Positions 35,561 to 48,030 of a DNA stretch of 64,000 bases are shown here, piece by piece (positions within the stretch are counted from its first letter, which is position 1; each line of letters begins with the position of its first letter). The DNA is taken from positions 806,001 through 870,000 of the forward strand of contig OY756151.1 of NCBI GenBank assembly GCA_963576785.1, in the 5' to 3' direction. A program made the position numbers and the translations under genes. This DNA is from Chlorophyllum brunneum. Lineage: Eukaryota > Basidiomycota > Agaricomycetes > Agaricales > Agaricaceae. The notes under the pieces were generated by a model. That model did no database searches. It worked only from the letters and a program-made list of their open reading frames with translations, and was not told where the DNA came from.

Positions 35561-36189
35561 GAGATGGTCCTGCCGAGAAGGCAAAGGCTTTAGACAACTG
35601 GGCGGATGTCAAGACCGCTGTAGCAGACATTCGTGTTGGATATGAAGGGATTGAAGGGACTGGTTGAGGGGGACGTATACCTTGAAGTGTTGGGTTGAAG
35701 ACGCGGCTCCTTGGGCTGCGAAAACTGGTGTTTGTTCGTCATACGGAGTACCGAAGCTCGAAGCTGAAACCGGGTTGATATCGCAGAATTACCTACCCCT
35801 GGAAGCAAGGCGAGGGTGGGTCTGGAAGTGCTCGCGGCAGGATGTTTTCTGGATATTGTGTGTTGGATAAAGTCGTTTTTTTCCCTTTGTATCATGTTCA
35901 GATGAAGCGATAAGTGAACTGAGGTCAGCGTTGAATGTACAACGAAGGAAACCTTCCTACAGACATGACGGGGGTTTACCGTAGGATTGACCCAACGTGG
36001 ATATATAGTACAAAAACTACACACATCGCGGTGTGTGACGCCCAACACACGGATCGGGGGTCGAGTGCGGTTTAAAATCGACGGATCAATTGTGCTGCCG
36101 GGAGGGACCGTATTTGCCGCTGGGTTCCGAAACAAACAACGCGAATGTCAGTCGGAAAGTAATCACTTCGATATTTCTTTGCACCGTAC
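35561..36189. other. intergenic
   Basis: Between the DUF455 gene and MTO1. A minus-strand frame (35590-36135) is open for 181 codons, but its composition (Ser/Thr/Arg-rich, no domain) and lack of splice partners make it weak. The MTO1 leader lies at the right end. Confidence 0.4.
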
Positions 36190-39101
36190 ATGCTTTCCCG
36201 TGTAGCAAAAAGCGCATGCATTAGACGGCGTCTCTCTCGATTCTATTCAACACCTGGAGACTTATTTTATGATGGTGGGACTACACTACGCCCATCGTAC
36301 TTCGCCTACTAACTCCGGGTCGACATCATTAGTATGTGTAGTTGGTGGGGGGCATGCGGGTTGCGAGGCTGCCGCTGGTGCTGCAAGAGCGGGTGCACGA
36401 ACACTTCTCCTCACTCAAAAGTTGGATACTATCGGCGAATTGTCATGTAATCCATCCATAGGAGGTGTCGGGAAAGGTACATTGGTGCGGGAGGTCGATG
36501 CTTTGGATGGTGTTATGGGTCGCGTCTCGGGTAAGTATGGAACTTTTCTCTTTGATACTTGTCTGACTTCAAGCTTCACCCCAATAGACAAAGCTGGTAT
36601 CCAGTTTCAAATCCTCAACCACTCCAAAGGTGCCGCGGTGTGGGTCAGTGGATGTTAGTCAAATTGGCTCAGAGTCCCCCGCTTATACCATTAATAGGGA
36701 CCTAGGGCTCAGATAGACCGAACCCTCTACAAGCGCCATATGCAAGGAATCCTTCATAACTATCCCGGCCTGGATATCACGGCCGGGAGTGTGTTTGACC
36801 TCGTTCTAGATCAATCGACTGCTCAACCTGGGAGATGGGCAAAGGTTATTGGTGTCAGGCTAGGTATGTCTATCCCAGTATTGCGCCAATGTCTTTTTGA
36901 AGAGCACCCACTTGTAGAGACGGGTGAAGTCATTAATTGTTCGCAGGTTGTCATTTGTACGGGGACATTCTTGGGCGCGGAGATTCACATTGGTATGTCA
37001 TCGAAAAAAACATGTCATCATTCGCATAATTATAATCCTGCTATTGTAGGAATGAAACGTTTCCCAGCAGGTCGGATAGGCGAGGCCCCTTCAGTTGGGT
37101 TGTCTGCGTCCCTCAATGTTGCTGGGTTCAAACTTGGTCGACTACAAACTGGCACCCCTGCTCGGCTTGATGGCAAGACCATCGATTTCTCGAACCTTCT
37201 TAGACAGGATGGAGACGCTGTGCCAGCGCCTTTCAGCTTTCTGCACAGAGGAGTGGATAATGCGGTGAGCTACTTTGTTCCTTGTCTACAGTGCAGGGTG
37301 TTCAAGAACAACACAAGGAGAATCAAGTCGCGTGTTACCAAACGGCCACCACACCGGAAACGCATAAACTTGTCAAGGACAATATCCACCTTAGCTGTCA
37401 CATCCAGGAAACGCGAAAAGGCGAGTAGTTGCGAATATTCCCTGTCCTACCAAGCGGACTCATCTCACGTTTAGGACCGAGATATTGTCCTTCACTTGAA
37501 GCGAAGGTCCTGAGATTCGGTCATAAAGACCATCACACCGTTTGGCTAGAGCCTGAGGGTTACGATTCTGGTGGGTCACCCACACCTCTTACTGGCACTC
37601 ACTGACACGTTTACCACAGACGTAATCTACCCAAACGGCATATCGTGTAGCATCCCAGAAGAGCTACAGGAGCCTATGATGCGAACGATACCTGGTCTAG
37701 AAAACGTCAAGATGGTTCGACCCGCGTACGGTGTTGAGTATGACCATGTCGATGCTCGGGAGCTTGGGCGTGCGTCCTCTTGCTGAGTTCATGCATGAAA
37801 TCTACCTGACACTTTATACGTAGCAACGCTGGAAACAAAACGTATTCAAGTGCGCCAAACCGACGATACCGGGTTTATTGAATGCTAATTTCGGTGTAGG
37901 GCTTGTTCCTGGCAGGTCAAATCAATGGTACGGTTTATTAACTCGAAACCTCAGCGCCTATGATTATCATTCTCACAGGAACCACCGGATACGAAGAGGC
38001 TGCAGCGCAGGGTATCGTAGCGGGAATCAATGCCGGCCTCTCCGCTCTACGTAAACCACCACTTGTTCTCACCCGTGCCGATGGATATACTGGCGTTATG
38101 ATTGATGACCTCATCGTGAAAGGAGCTGAGGAGCCTTGTATGTGTCTCCAATATTCAATCCACTCAGACAAGTACTAAGCGAGGTGGATCGAAAGACCGT
38201 ATGTTCACATCAAGGTCCGAATACCGGATGACGATCCGGAGTGATAACGCTGACTTGAGGTTGACTGAAAAAGGTTTGTGCTTGGATGCGTTCTTGGGTA
38301 GTAGCATCTTGAGCTTGCTGGATAGGAAGGACGTCAGGCGTGGTTTCTGATGAACGATGGTCTGTGTTCCAGAAGACGAAGGCTGAGATTGAGGGTGCGG
38401 TTGCGATCTTGAAGTCTGTAGCCATGAGCCCACAGGTGACATTCTTGGTACACTCTTTCCTGTGAGCCGTTGCTCAACTCGATCACAGAAATGGAATTTG
38501 CATGGATTTACAGTGCAGAAGGACGGTGTGGTACGAAGGTGCGCAAATCCTGTCTTGGCATGTTTCGTTTCCTTACCTGAGAACGATAGCGCATACGAAA
38601 TGCTCAGATACCCGGGGGTTACGTCCGAAAACCTGATACCAGTCATCGAACCTCTGGGAAAGACGGATCCCCAAATACTTGCACGAGTGGATATCGATGG
38701 TTCGTGCATACACCTCATCCCTCGGCTAACACAGCGTGTGACATTGTTGTCTCCACTAGGTCGTTACAGTGCCCATCTTCTCCGTCAGGAAGCGGACCTC
38801 CGCATGTTCATGGAAGATGAGTCACTTCTCCTGGATCCCCAGATGGATTATTCCGAGGTAGCGGGGTTGAGCTCCGAAGTGAAAGAACGACTGTTCGCCG
38901 TACGCCCTACGACTATTGTGGGTGATTTCAACCTTCTGTCCGGAACTAATGGATTGATGGTTCGCTTAGGGAGCTGCTAAACGAATGGAAGGCATGACAC
39001 CTACATCAATTGTATATCTTTTGAGACACGCGAAAAGGACTTGGAACCCAGACAAAATGACTACGGGTGACTGTACTCAAACTATTGCTGCTGTCGCATG
39101 A
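36190..39101 (+). CDS. MTO1: mitochondrial tRNA uridine-34 carboxymethylaminomethyl synthase MTO1 (GidA/MnmG)
   Basis: FAD enzyme that, with the GTPase MSS1, installs cmnm5 on wobble U34 of mitochondrial tRNAs. Seventeen exons sum to 678 codons (677 aa), the normal length. The start [18 protein letters not shown] is a typical mitochondrial presequence. The dinucleotide-binding loop [14 protein letters not shown] is rebuilt across the first intron (36275-36332). Other family blocks are [68 protein letters not shown] and [10 protein letters not shown]. The C-terminus ends with [19 protein letters not shown]. The intron at 37421-37474 starts with GC. The stop is 148 bp from the stop of the convergent sugar-transporter gene. 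Confidence 0.96.
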
Positions 39102-39249
39102 AGCAGTTGCTATATCCACCTCAACTGCTTGCGCGTCTAAGGGTGGCGAAGGGGAAACAGATATAGGTGGTTTTGTTACCAAAGTTAATCGTGGATGAAA
39201 CATCTATTAAAAGTAGCACCATCCGGTATATGATAGAGGTAGAGCAAGC

Positions 39250-41510
39250 TTAGCTCTCGGCATCGTCGTCGTGCACTTGTCTCGCAACCCCCCTTCTAGA
39301 CAAATCCAATCGTTCTTCATCTGCATCTATGAATCTCTGCGGCCTCTCGATTTGAATTGCTTCCTTGTTCCTGAAAACGAAAATCATGCCCTTGTTTTCG
39401 CGATATAGTTTGTCAATGTCTTCTAGGTGACGATTCGCTGTCTCTGGATAGACAAGCCAGATAAGCTAATGGATGAGTACATCAATTAGCGGGTTATTCG
39501 TGGACAAGGGGGTTGAGAGGGCTTACTGGGACAAAAACAAGATTGAAAACCACCCAGATGATGTAAAATCTCCAGCCTAGGTTGGCGATGCCCACAGGCG
39601 TGATCTGGACAACGATATAGTTGGATATCCTAGGTGATATGGAATGAGGATCAAATTGCATATGTATCAGATCAACGGGCGTACCAGTTTGAAGCGGTCC
39701 CTAAAGCAGCACCTTTAGTTCTCATAGAAAGACTGTTAATCTCAGTTGGGTATAGCCATGGAACACCCTAGGTCACGCGTAAGACTTTTTTGAAAAAACC
39801 GAAGCCCATCCACCAACTCACCTGCCAGCAAATTCCGAAAAACACATAATATAAAAAGAAAAATGCCGTAGCACCTGCGCCGTATCTCGAACCCGAGACT
39901 GGGTCACTCGCCTTGGAAAGTAAACCGGTAATGAAGACGTAGCAGACGCATTGGCCTGCTGCACCCCACATCATGAGTTTTCTACGACCGGCTGTCTCGA
40001 TGAGGACGAGGCCGAAGAAGGAGAAGACGAGGTAGGAGACGGAGTTGCATGCTGCGAGGAGTCGGGAGAGGTTGTTTGAGAGTCCGACAGAGTTTTGGAG
40101 GACGAGTGGGAGGCTGAGAAGATAGTTCTTGATATTAGTATTCAGAGGTCATGGCTGGATGGTCTAGCTTACTAGTAGCTTGTCACATTGATTCCTACGA
40201 GTTGTTGCATCCATTGTGTGCCTGTCAATTTGGTTAATTCAGTGTACTCGGATCTTGATGTGGATCACATACCTGCTCCCAAGACTAATCTTTGAATCAT
40301 GCCAGTATCACCCGTGTTCCCTTTCATTACATCCTTCCAGCTTGGTGCGGTCTCCTTCTCAATTCTCACAGCCTCCAGGATTTCGTCTTTCTGTGTCAAG
40401 ATATATTCGTCCTTGGCACTCGCGTGAACACCTTCCAAGGCAACCAAAACGCCGACGCCCTCTTCTTCATAGCCGTGAGCGAGAAGCCATCTAGGGCTTT
40501 CCGGGAGCCAAGGTATAGTGGTAATTAGGATGATGGAGAAGACAAGCTGGAACGCGATGGGGAATCGCCATGCGAGACTGCCTTCGACGAAGCTGAAGCC
40601 GTAGGTCATCCAATTACTTAATGAGAAGCCTGCGATGTTCATACTGGGATAGGTCAGCAGTGGACTCTTGGGGAAGTGAGAGATATACAAACATCATCTC
40701 GAAAACGACTAGTTTCCCCCGCCATGTCGGCTTTGACGTTTCGCTTTGCCAGACCGGAGCAGTAGCGGTATTGATACTGAGAGAAAGGGAGTTTGTTAGG
40801 TGTAGCGGTGGATAAAGGGATTGGAAACGGACCCGTTTCCGAAGCCTAAGAGAAAACCGGGGTTAGGATAAGGAGAGGGGAGAGTAGTATGAACGTGCCA
40901 GTGATAAGTCTCGCTACGATCATCTGTGCAACAGAGAAAGCACATGTCTGGAGAATGGCGCCAATGGACATGATTATGACACCAATGATGAAGGTCTTTT
41001 TTCTACCGAATCGTTCACCTAAGAGATCCCTGTTATTGCCGCTGTAGGCACTTATTCGCGGGAGCAATACGCACCAAATACGAAAGTTGATATGGCACCG
41101 AAGAAACTGAAGTTTACATTTTTCATAAATTATAGGATCGGGACTTGTTGCGTCTAGACTCACCAGCCTATGTCGTATAGTGACACAATTGTCCCTTGGA
41201 GATTTGGATCCGGGTTGCCCATGGTGTCGAGGAAACTTTGTGTGACTATGATTCCACCAAATATCCCTTGATCATAACCTTGAAGAGCCATCAGAAATCG
41301 ACCAGGCTCGAGATCGACTTATGGTAACTCACCGAATAGAGTCATTGCTGTCGTGCATGCGACAGTGACCCAAATATTCAACTGGGTGCCAGTCATACCA
41401 AAGTAAGGCTTCTTGCCAGCCCCACCAACCAAGGCTCCCCTTTCGCTTGCTACGCCATGGTCGAGGTTCCGCTCCCGATCTGTGCTATGATCGGATTTTT
41501 CAAAGCTCAT
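39250..41510 (-). CDS. MFS sugar transporter
   Basis: Twelve-helix plasma-membrane permease of the sugar porter family. The N-terminus (MSFEKSDHSTDRERNLDHGV) is cytosolic and charged, then YDQGIFGGI-type first helix sequence follows. Signature motifs in order are GERFGRKKTFIIG (loop 2-3), PESPRWLLAHG (after helix 6), ETAGRRKLMMWG (loop 8-9) and VPWLYPTEINSLSMRTKG. The tail is cytosolic and acidic (HDDDAES). About a dozen introns interrupt it; I did not verify every one, but the motifs follow in proper order on one strand. The substrate cannot be told. Hexoses, or disaccharides as in lactose/cellobiose permeases, are possible and would fit a plant-biomass degrader. Confidence 0.9.
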
Positions 41511-43125
41511 GAGAAACTATCGTTTGGCAAAACAAGAGTGGTCTGGTGTAGGGGGTGTAGAGGTGAATTCGAGGGCAGGAATAGTCACCTAGCTTTAGCC
41601 CGGGCTATTTCAGCCTCATCGCGTGCCAGTCTCTGGTATATATATGAAGAATTCGAAGCAACCATTGGTGATTATGATGTAGCTGGGCTCCAATGGGGTC
41701 CTGCGATGGTTCCAGTGTGCGAATCCCCACGCACGTCGTCGCACACAATATCTATGGCTTCCCTTGTTTAATGGTCCGAGAATATCTCGCCAAGAACTCG
41801 TGAAAGGAAGCAGGACTGTGACAAGCGAGAAGATGAGCCATGAGTTGGATGGATTCTTGGAGAGCACTCTTTCTCCATTTGAAAAGCAATGGTGGAGTTG
41901 CTCACCTGGTTTGTCGACTAGCTTCGAGTGTTCGAGTTGAGGAAGAAGGCGGTCGGAAGTTCCGGTGATTAACTCAGGTGATCATTTTACTAGCATCGCT
42001 CCGAACCCGAACGCAGCGCTACGCTTTCGACCTGGCTGCAATGGACTCTGCTCGTTTGCACGTGGAGTGGCCGATCAGTCCCGATCATGGGGATTGCCAA
42101 CCCAGAGTACCCCACCCCATGGTCATAAACGACTTCAAACATCGCTCACTACCAAGCAAGGCCATCTCCACCAACGTCATTCTACCGCACCGGACTCCTA
42201 CGGGGCTCGTGGATATATCTCCACACGCAATTGCTACAACGCAGAATCTACTACCACACCAGTGCTACTGTTAAGGTCGCGAACTGCGCTACATAAATCT
42301 GGACTATCAATAAGGCAGAGGTGCCAAGATCCACTCAGTGACTATCTACACCCTTATCCCCACCTCAACAAGTTAGCAACTCGGCAGGACATGCATCACT
42401 TTCACTGTTGCCACGGATTTGGTCTCTACAGGTGCAAAGGCTTCCCGGGTCGTTGATGCTGAAAGTACAGACCCTTCACGAGCTCTCCCCTGACCTGGGT
42501 ATCAGATTACCCGTAGCAACATTGCTTGCGTATCGGATACTGCTGGATACTATGAGGCGACGATTTCGATCTGGCACACCTAATCAAAGTCGTGCGTCTG
42601 CGGACGTTTTAGGCAATACTCAGTTCAGCTATCTCGTCGCATGAGTGAATCACTCATCCGAAGACGTTACACAAACCCTTCCTCCCCCTGGTCACTCTTC
42701 CCTCTGCGGTCTGGTACGCTAACACTGCCCCTCTCAGCTTCCTTGTGTGGGGCACAAGTCATGGCGTCCTTGATCCATAGTGTCTCCTCTCATCGAGGCA
42801 ATGGGTTGTCTGGTGACATCAAGTAAACCGGTGACTATACTTAAGTACTTAAGTATCGTCATGACATATTCCTCCCGGAACGATTCGGGAGTCATTGTGC
42901 TGGGCTGGATCCCACATCCCGAAGCGAAGGGGGCGTTTTGGCGTGTCCGCGAGGGAATTGCATTGGTTCCAAACATGTCTCATATACGAAGGCAAAGAGC
43001 ACCAGTCATGCAGACTCAAGTTTATACTAACGACCGTTCCTGGCGCAATCCTTTCTGACATAACCTCGTACTATCGTGTGTAAGAACTGGGACCAAGAGC
43101 CTCCGCACAAGGTGCCCAACTCACA
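41511..43125. other. intergenic, includes flank of the duplicated segment
   Basis: The left part is the transporter upstream region. From about 42640 to 43125 the sequence is recognisably similar to 45060-45240 and 45920-46167. Examples are the shared TCTGGTACGCTAACA near 42711 and 45130, and the shared run around GAGGCTAAAGGAGCG-like sequence. It therefore belongs to the repeat unit of the secreted-protein cluster and is the 3' flank of copy A. Confidence 0.5.
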
Positions 43126-43960
43126 CTACCACAATAGCAGTCCAACACTAAATACCGGTCCCGTTATATGACAAATGCTCCAAGCGTTACTAATGAGGCC
43201 TCCCGAAGACTGTGTTTGACCCGGAATACTTCCAGTTTCAGTTAGGGTACCAATAGGAGTGAGAGGGCCGGTGTATGTGGTGAACATCGACCTCTGACTT
43301 GGAGGCCCCACGTTAGTACCATATGCGAACAAGTCTACACAAGAACCTGCTGTCGTTCCTTGAAAATCACACGATGCGGAAGCCATTGTAGGCACAGCTC
43401 CACCCTGTTCACCTATTGTGTACACTTCCACAAAGCCTGAGGCATCCTCAACTAAGGTGACTGAAAAAAAAAAACATGCAAGGTTAACCAGCGCAATCAA
43501 GACCTGGGCTAATCATTACTTGCCTGTCAGTGGTTGTGAGATAGTAGGAGTAATGACTTCAGTGGTGGTGCCAGGGCCGGCGAAGATCACCCTAGTGGGT
43601 TCCAGTGCTTCAACATAGGTGGTTTTTCCATTGCTGCCGACACCAATTGCTGTGATTGTGGACGAGAATTCTTCAATTATAGTGGGGAACTTAGTATTTG
43701 TAGGTCGTGGAGGTACGACCCCATAAAGTGTAACCGTCGTGGTAGAGAGTACTCCTTTGAACAAGTGTCAATTAATCAGATGCTCGGTCGTCCACCAAGT
43801 GCTAAAGGAACTTACCAACGGAGAGAGCTGAAATAAACAAGCTAGTATGAAGTCGTCTCATCGCTTTTTACGGGGTCTGACGGTTAGGTTGAATACATTA
43901 AAACCAAGGGATTTATATTTCCTCTCATGCCAAAGCACCTTGTGGTTCTGGACAGCCTTC
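42640..43960. repeat. tandem segmental repeat, unit A
   Basis: Contains the copy A gene plus 3' and 5' flanks. Both coding and non-coding parts recur in units B and C. The upstream side shares GTGACCG followed by a CCGGTTGATGCC-type stretch with unit C (44018-44045 and 47038-47068). The downstream side shares TAAGAACTGG (43082 and 46112). Confidence 0.65.
43126..43861 (-). CDS. small secreted, probably GPI-anchored protein, copy A
   Basis: 203 aa from three exons (43861-43816, 43754-43524, 43460-43126). The signal peptide is MRRLHTSLFISALSV. The mature part is Thr/Ser/Gly-rich and starts VLSTTTVTLYGVVPPRPT. It contains AIGVGSNGKTTYVEALEPT, and a Cys pair CDFQGTTAGSC sits in the middle. The C-terminus is Ser/Gly (QTQSSGGLISN) followed by a hydrophobic tail ending SVGLLLW, the usual layout of a GPI-anchor signal. 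I know no named family. The second intron (43461-43523) begins with GC. A cell-wall or surface protein is inferred. Confidence 0.8.
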
Positions 43961-45020
43961 GGCACGGAAAGTGTTGATAGCTGATTACATTACATCCCGC
44001 TTTGTTCGACTCGACTGTGACCGAAGGGCATACGCCGGTTGATGCCAAGAAAGGTGGCCATCATCGGCATCCCATAAACAGGTATGTAAGGACTGGTGCC
44101 AAGCGGAGAAATCGGTCTCCACACACAAGGTAAGACTCAAACTACTACAACAGCAGCCCAACACTAAATAACAGTCCCATTAAATAATAACTACTCCAAG
44201 TTAGTAAAACGAGGCTCCCCGAAGACTGTGTTTGACCAGGGATACTTCCTGTTTCAGTTAGGGTAGCAATGGGGGTGAGAGGACCGGTGTACGAGCTGAA
44301 CATCGAATTCTGTCTCGTAGACCCCAAGGCAAACAACTCTGCGCAAGAACCTGTAGTTCCTTGAAAATCACATGACTCCGAAACCATCATAGACACAAGT
44401 CCACCCTGCTCAGTTATTGTGTATTCTTGCACAAGGCCTGAGGCATCCTCAACGAACGTGACTGAAAAAAAGAAAACATGCAAGGTTAACCGCTGCGATC
44501 AAGACTTGGGTTATTCATCAGTACTTGCCTATCAGCGGTTGTGAGGGAGCGGTAGTAATAGTCTCGGTGGTGGTAGGGTGGGCAATGATCGCTTTAGTAG
44601 GTTCCACGGCTTCGACATAAGTAGTCTTTCCATCAGTACCGACACCAATCGCTGTGATTGTGGATGAGAATTCTTCAGTTATACTAGGCAACCTGGTGTC
44701 TGTAGGTCGTGGAGGTACGACCCCATAAAGTGTAACCGTCGTGGTAGAGAGTACTCCTTTGAACAAGTGTCAATTAATCAGATGCTCACTCGCCCACCAA
44801 GTGCCAAAGGAGCTTACCAACGGAGAGAGCTGAAATAAACAAACTCGCAAGGAGTGGCCTCATCACTCGTTTTACGGGGTCTAACTGTTAATATGTTGAA
44901 TTTATATATCCTACGGGCGCCAAATCACCTTGTGGTTCTGGACACTTCTAAAAAATAGAAAGGGGTAAGATTACATCACATCCCGCTTTCCTCGACTCTA
45001 CATCACTGTGACCTCACAGT
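43961..45020. repeat. tandem segmental repeat, unit B
   Basis: The middle copy. It includes the copy B gene, a short 3' flank shared with units A and C (44086-44144) and a 5' flank with ACATCCCGCTTT (44975-45000), also present upstream of copy A (43988-44005). Confidence 0.6.
44145..44863 (-). CDS. small secreted, probably GPI-anchored protein, copy B
   Basis: 196 aa from three exons (44863-44818, 44756-44529, 44461-44145) with the same structure as copy A. The signal is MRPLLASLFISALSV, then VLSTTTVTLYGVVPPRPT and AIGVGTDGKTTYVEAVEPT. The Cys segment is shortened by one residue to CDFQGTTGSC, and a few residues are missing after it (FALGSTRQNSMF). The tail ends SVGLLL and lacks the last Trp of the other copies. 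The donor of intron 2 is GC (44528-44527), as in copy A. Confidence 0.8.
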
Positions 45021-46167
45021 GAGAGTATATACAGCGATCTCGATTTACCGTTGCATAGGAGAGTCGCTACATCCGAAGCATACACAAACCCTTGGAGTAC
45101 GTTTCCTCGTGGTCACTCTCCTCTCGCATTCTGGTACGCTAACATTGCCCCCCAGGCCCACCTCAATCTCCTCCCTATGCAGAGCGCAAGCAATAGCATC
45201 TTTAACCCGTAATATCTCTCAGAGCGAAGTCCACAGTCAGCGACAATGATTCAGGGTGTGTACATTGTATACCATAGAGCAATATATTCACTAAAGGACT
45301 GGTTTTGTTATTTTTTTTTCTTTAACAGGCTCATTTCTACGCACGCTTCCAGGCGACCACAACCTGATACAGGTCTGGGGCAGCTGTCCCAAGCTTGCTT
45401 TTATTTGCCCCTTTGCCGTCGCTATACGGCCACCGATATCCAGTCACTTATCCCCTTGACCCGGAAGGATTCCGCCATGAACGTTTGAACCTTGAGAGAG
45501 TACAATCGTCCTCCCAAACATCCCGGACCGACCTTTCGATAGTATCTCGTCCCCCAAGAGCCGCGGTCAATCGTTGTTCCCAATCCGGCTGACATGCTTC
45601 TCATTGATTGTATCTGCCATCACTCTGCTATCCCAATGAGAGGTGAGACATTGGCTTGTCCCGTAGGATCAGGTAGATCGGTGGCCATTTTTGGCTCCCT
45701 ATCCAGAGATGGAACCTTTACTGGTCTTGAAGATCACGGTTCTTGGACCATATACCTCAAGGATGGGCTGGAAAGAAGAGGAGAGTTGCTTGTAAACTGA
45801 GATTTGATTCTTATGGCAGAATTTGATATTGTTCGGTTGTCAGATCCCTGGCTCATAACCTCAGGCCACAGCCCATTCTTCCACCCTCCTGCTCACTTAC
45901 TTTAATCTCAAAACTTCAGCAGGTATTCAGGGATCATTGTACTGGCCCAATCTTGCCTCCCGAGGCTAAAGGAGCGTGTTCACACTCAAGTTGGCGTGTA
46001 CGCAAGGGAATTAGGTTGGTCCGGAACACTGTCTTCGCTACGCGGGCAAAGTCGCAGCAGGCGTGGAGACACAACTTTACACTAAAGACCCCCTCCTGCA
46101 TTCTATTATGGGTAAGAACTGGTGCTAAGCGAAGAAATGAGTCTCTGTAAAAGGTACCTGACTCGCA
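44864..46167. other. spacer between copies B and C
   Basis: About 1.3 kb. Segments 45060-45240 and 45920-46167 are diverged repeats of 42650-43125. They are separated by about 700 bp of unique sequence (45240-45920), so an insertion or a deletion distinguishes units A and C. The frame at 45594-45800 has no recognisable product. Confidence 0.45.
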
Positions 46168-47105
46168 CTACCACAACAACAGTCCAACACTAAATAACAG
46201 TCCCGTTAAATGACAAATGCTCCAAGTGTTACTAACGAGGCCTCCCGATGATTGTGTTTGACCAGGGATACTTCCAGTCTCAGTTAGGGTACCAATAGCA
46301 GTGAGAGGACCAGTGAACGAGACTACCCTCGACCCCTGACTCGGAGCTCCCGCTTCAGTGCCATACGCGAGCAACTCTACACAAGAACCTGCTGTCGTTC
46401 CTTGAAAATCACACGATATAGAAACCATCGTAGGCAGAGGTCCACCCTGTTCACTCATTGTGTACACTTCCACAAGGCCTGAGGCATCCTCAGCGAATGT
46501 GACTTAAAAAAACACACACAAGGTTAATCGGTGGGATAAAGACTTGGGCTATTCATTAGTACTTACTTGTCGTTGGTTGTGAGGGAGGAGTAATGGTGTT
46601 GGTGGTGCTGCCGGGGCCGACGACGATCTCTTTAGTGTGGTCTACTACTTCAGAGTAGGTGGTCTTTCCATCGGTACCGACACCGATTGCCCCGATTGCG
46701 ATTGAGTCTTCGGCGGTTATTCTGCCGATCCTGGTGTCTGTAGGTTGTGGAGCTACAACTTCATAGAGTGTAACAATGGTGGCAGAGAGTACTCCTTTGA
46801 ACAGGTGTATCAATACAATCAAATGCTCGCTCGTCCACCAAGCGCCAAAAGAACGTACCAACGGAAAGAGCTGAAATAAACAAACTAATATGAAGTGGCC
46901 TCATCGATCGTTTTACGTGGTCTGACTGTCCATGTGAAAACGAAGGGATTTTATATTTCGTCGGACGCGAAAGCCTCCCAGAGTAGAAAAGGGGAAAAGT
47001 TCTGATAATTCAATACATCACACCCCCCTTTGCCCGACTGTGACCGCAGGGTATACCCCGGTTGATGCCAAAACATGCCTATCACCGGCATGCCATATAC
47101 ACCCT
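45060..47105. repeat. tandem segmental repeat, unit C
   Basis: Third unit, with the copy C gene and both flanks. It is the longest because of the 45240-45920 segment that is absent from unit A. Confidence 0.55.
46168..46904 (-). CDS. small secreted, probably GPI-anchored protein, copy C
   Basis: 202 aa from three exons (46904-46859, 46794-46567, 46502-46168). The signal is MRPLHISLFISALSV, then VLSATIVTLYEVVAPQPT and AIGVGTDGKTTYSEVVDHT. The Cys pair CDFQGTTAGSC is kept, followed by VELLAYGTEAG. The hydrophobic end SVGLLLW is retained. It is more diverged in the first half than A and B are from each other. At the homologous splice site, intron 2 starts with GT, not GC. It is on the same strand as A and B, with presumably its own promoter. 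Confidence 0.8.
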
Positions 47106-48030
47106 GGGATCAAAACAAATAGATGGGAGAACAAATTTTCCTCGGCGAAATAATGAAACGGCCATGCTCATATAAAATCCATTGAATATTGTTATGACGT
47201 AGAAAAAGGTACAATCATAATCCCAGGGTACAAATACCATGTTTCAAGCTCAAGTCCCAGGGAGAATAATCATACCCGAAGCCATACCTTACAGTCGCTC
47301 TCCATTCGATGATAAATCAGGCACAAGCCAATACAGCATGTGAGCAAATCTCTACCAACTACTGTATATTCGATTTTATTGGGCTCGCTCGATATTCCCC
47401 TCGCTTGCCCTTTTTTTTCCCTCCCACCCAACATCACCCTTCGAACAAAAAGAGCGGCCACACGGTGAACCGAAGGGCAAGCATTTCCTTCCCCGAACCT
47501 TTGTGTAGTTGGGACTTGGATGGTTGGGTCAGCCTACAGTCACACCCACCGAACAAGAAGCCTAGTACTCATGCATGCAATGAACCCTTCACCCTTATCA
47601 ATCAATGACACACCCCGATTCAGAACACTTGATTCCAATTATTACCATGCAGGTACGCAAGGTGGTATCCAAACCCAGAAAAAAAGCCAAGAAAGGGACA
47701 AAACCTAGGGCAATAAAGAAACACAATAAGTATGTATGCAGGAGCGGTAGGTAACGACTGTACTTAATAGAAAACATGTTTGTGTGTGTGTGTTGATATC
47801 TACAAGAATATGCTAGAGGAAAACAAAAACGAGTGTGTTCAATTTCAAGGAGGGGGAGGTGTAGTCAGGGAAAAGAGATCAAAGAACGAATCATGCACGA
47901 GAACAATTTAAATACCATAAATGAAGGAAAGGCAGAGAGAGGGACGAGCGAAGCTGAAACAAAACCCAAGAAAAGGAGCGAGAAACAAAGAGTGAGAAGA
48001 TATAGAAAGAATAGCACGAGAAATCAATAT
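46905..48030. other. intergenic
   Basis: The left 200 bp is the upstream flank of copy C. The rest (47100-48030) is probably the 3' untranslated region and terminator of the minus-strand Ser/Pro-rich gene. It holds a short TG repeat (47779-47795) and A-rich sequence (47690-48000). I see no gene. Confidence 0.5.

Noticed and set aside
35590..36135. 181-codon minus-strand frame between the DUF455 gene and MTO1
   Set aside because: Low-information Ser/Thr/Arg composition, no domain, and it overlaps the MTO1 leader; likely chance.
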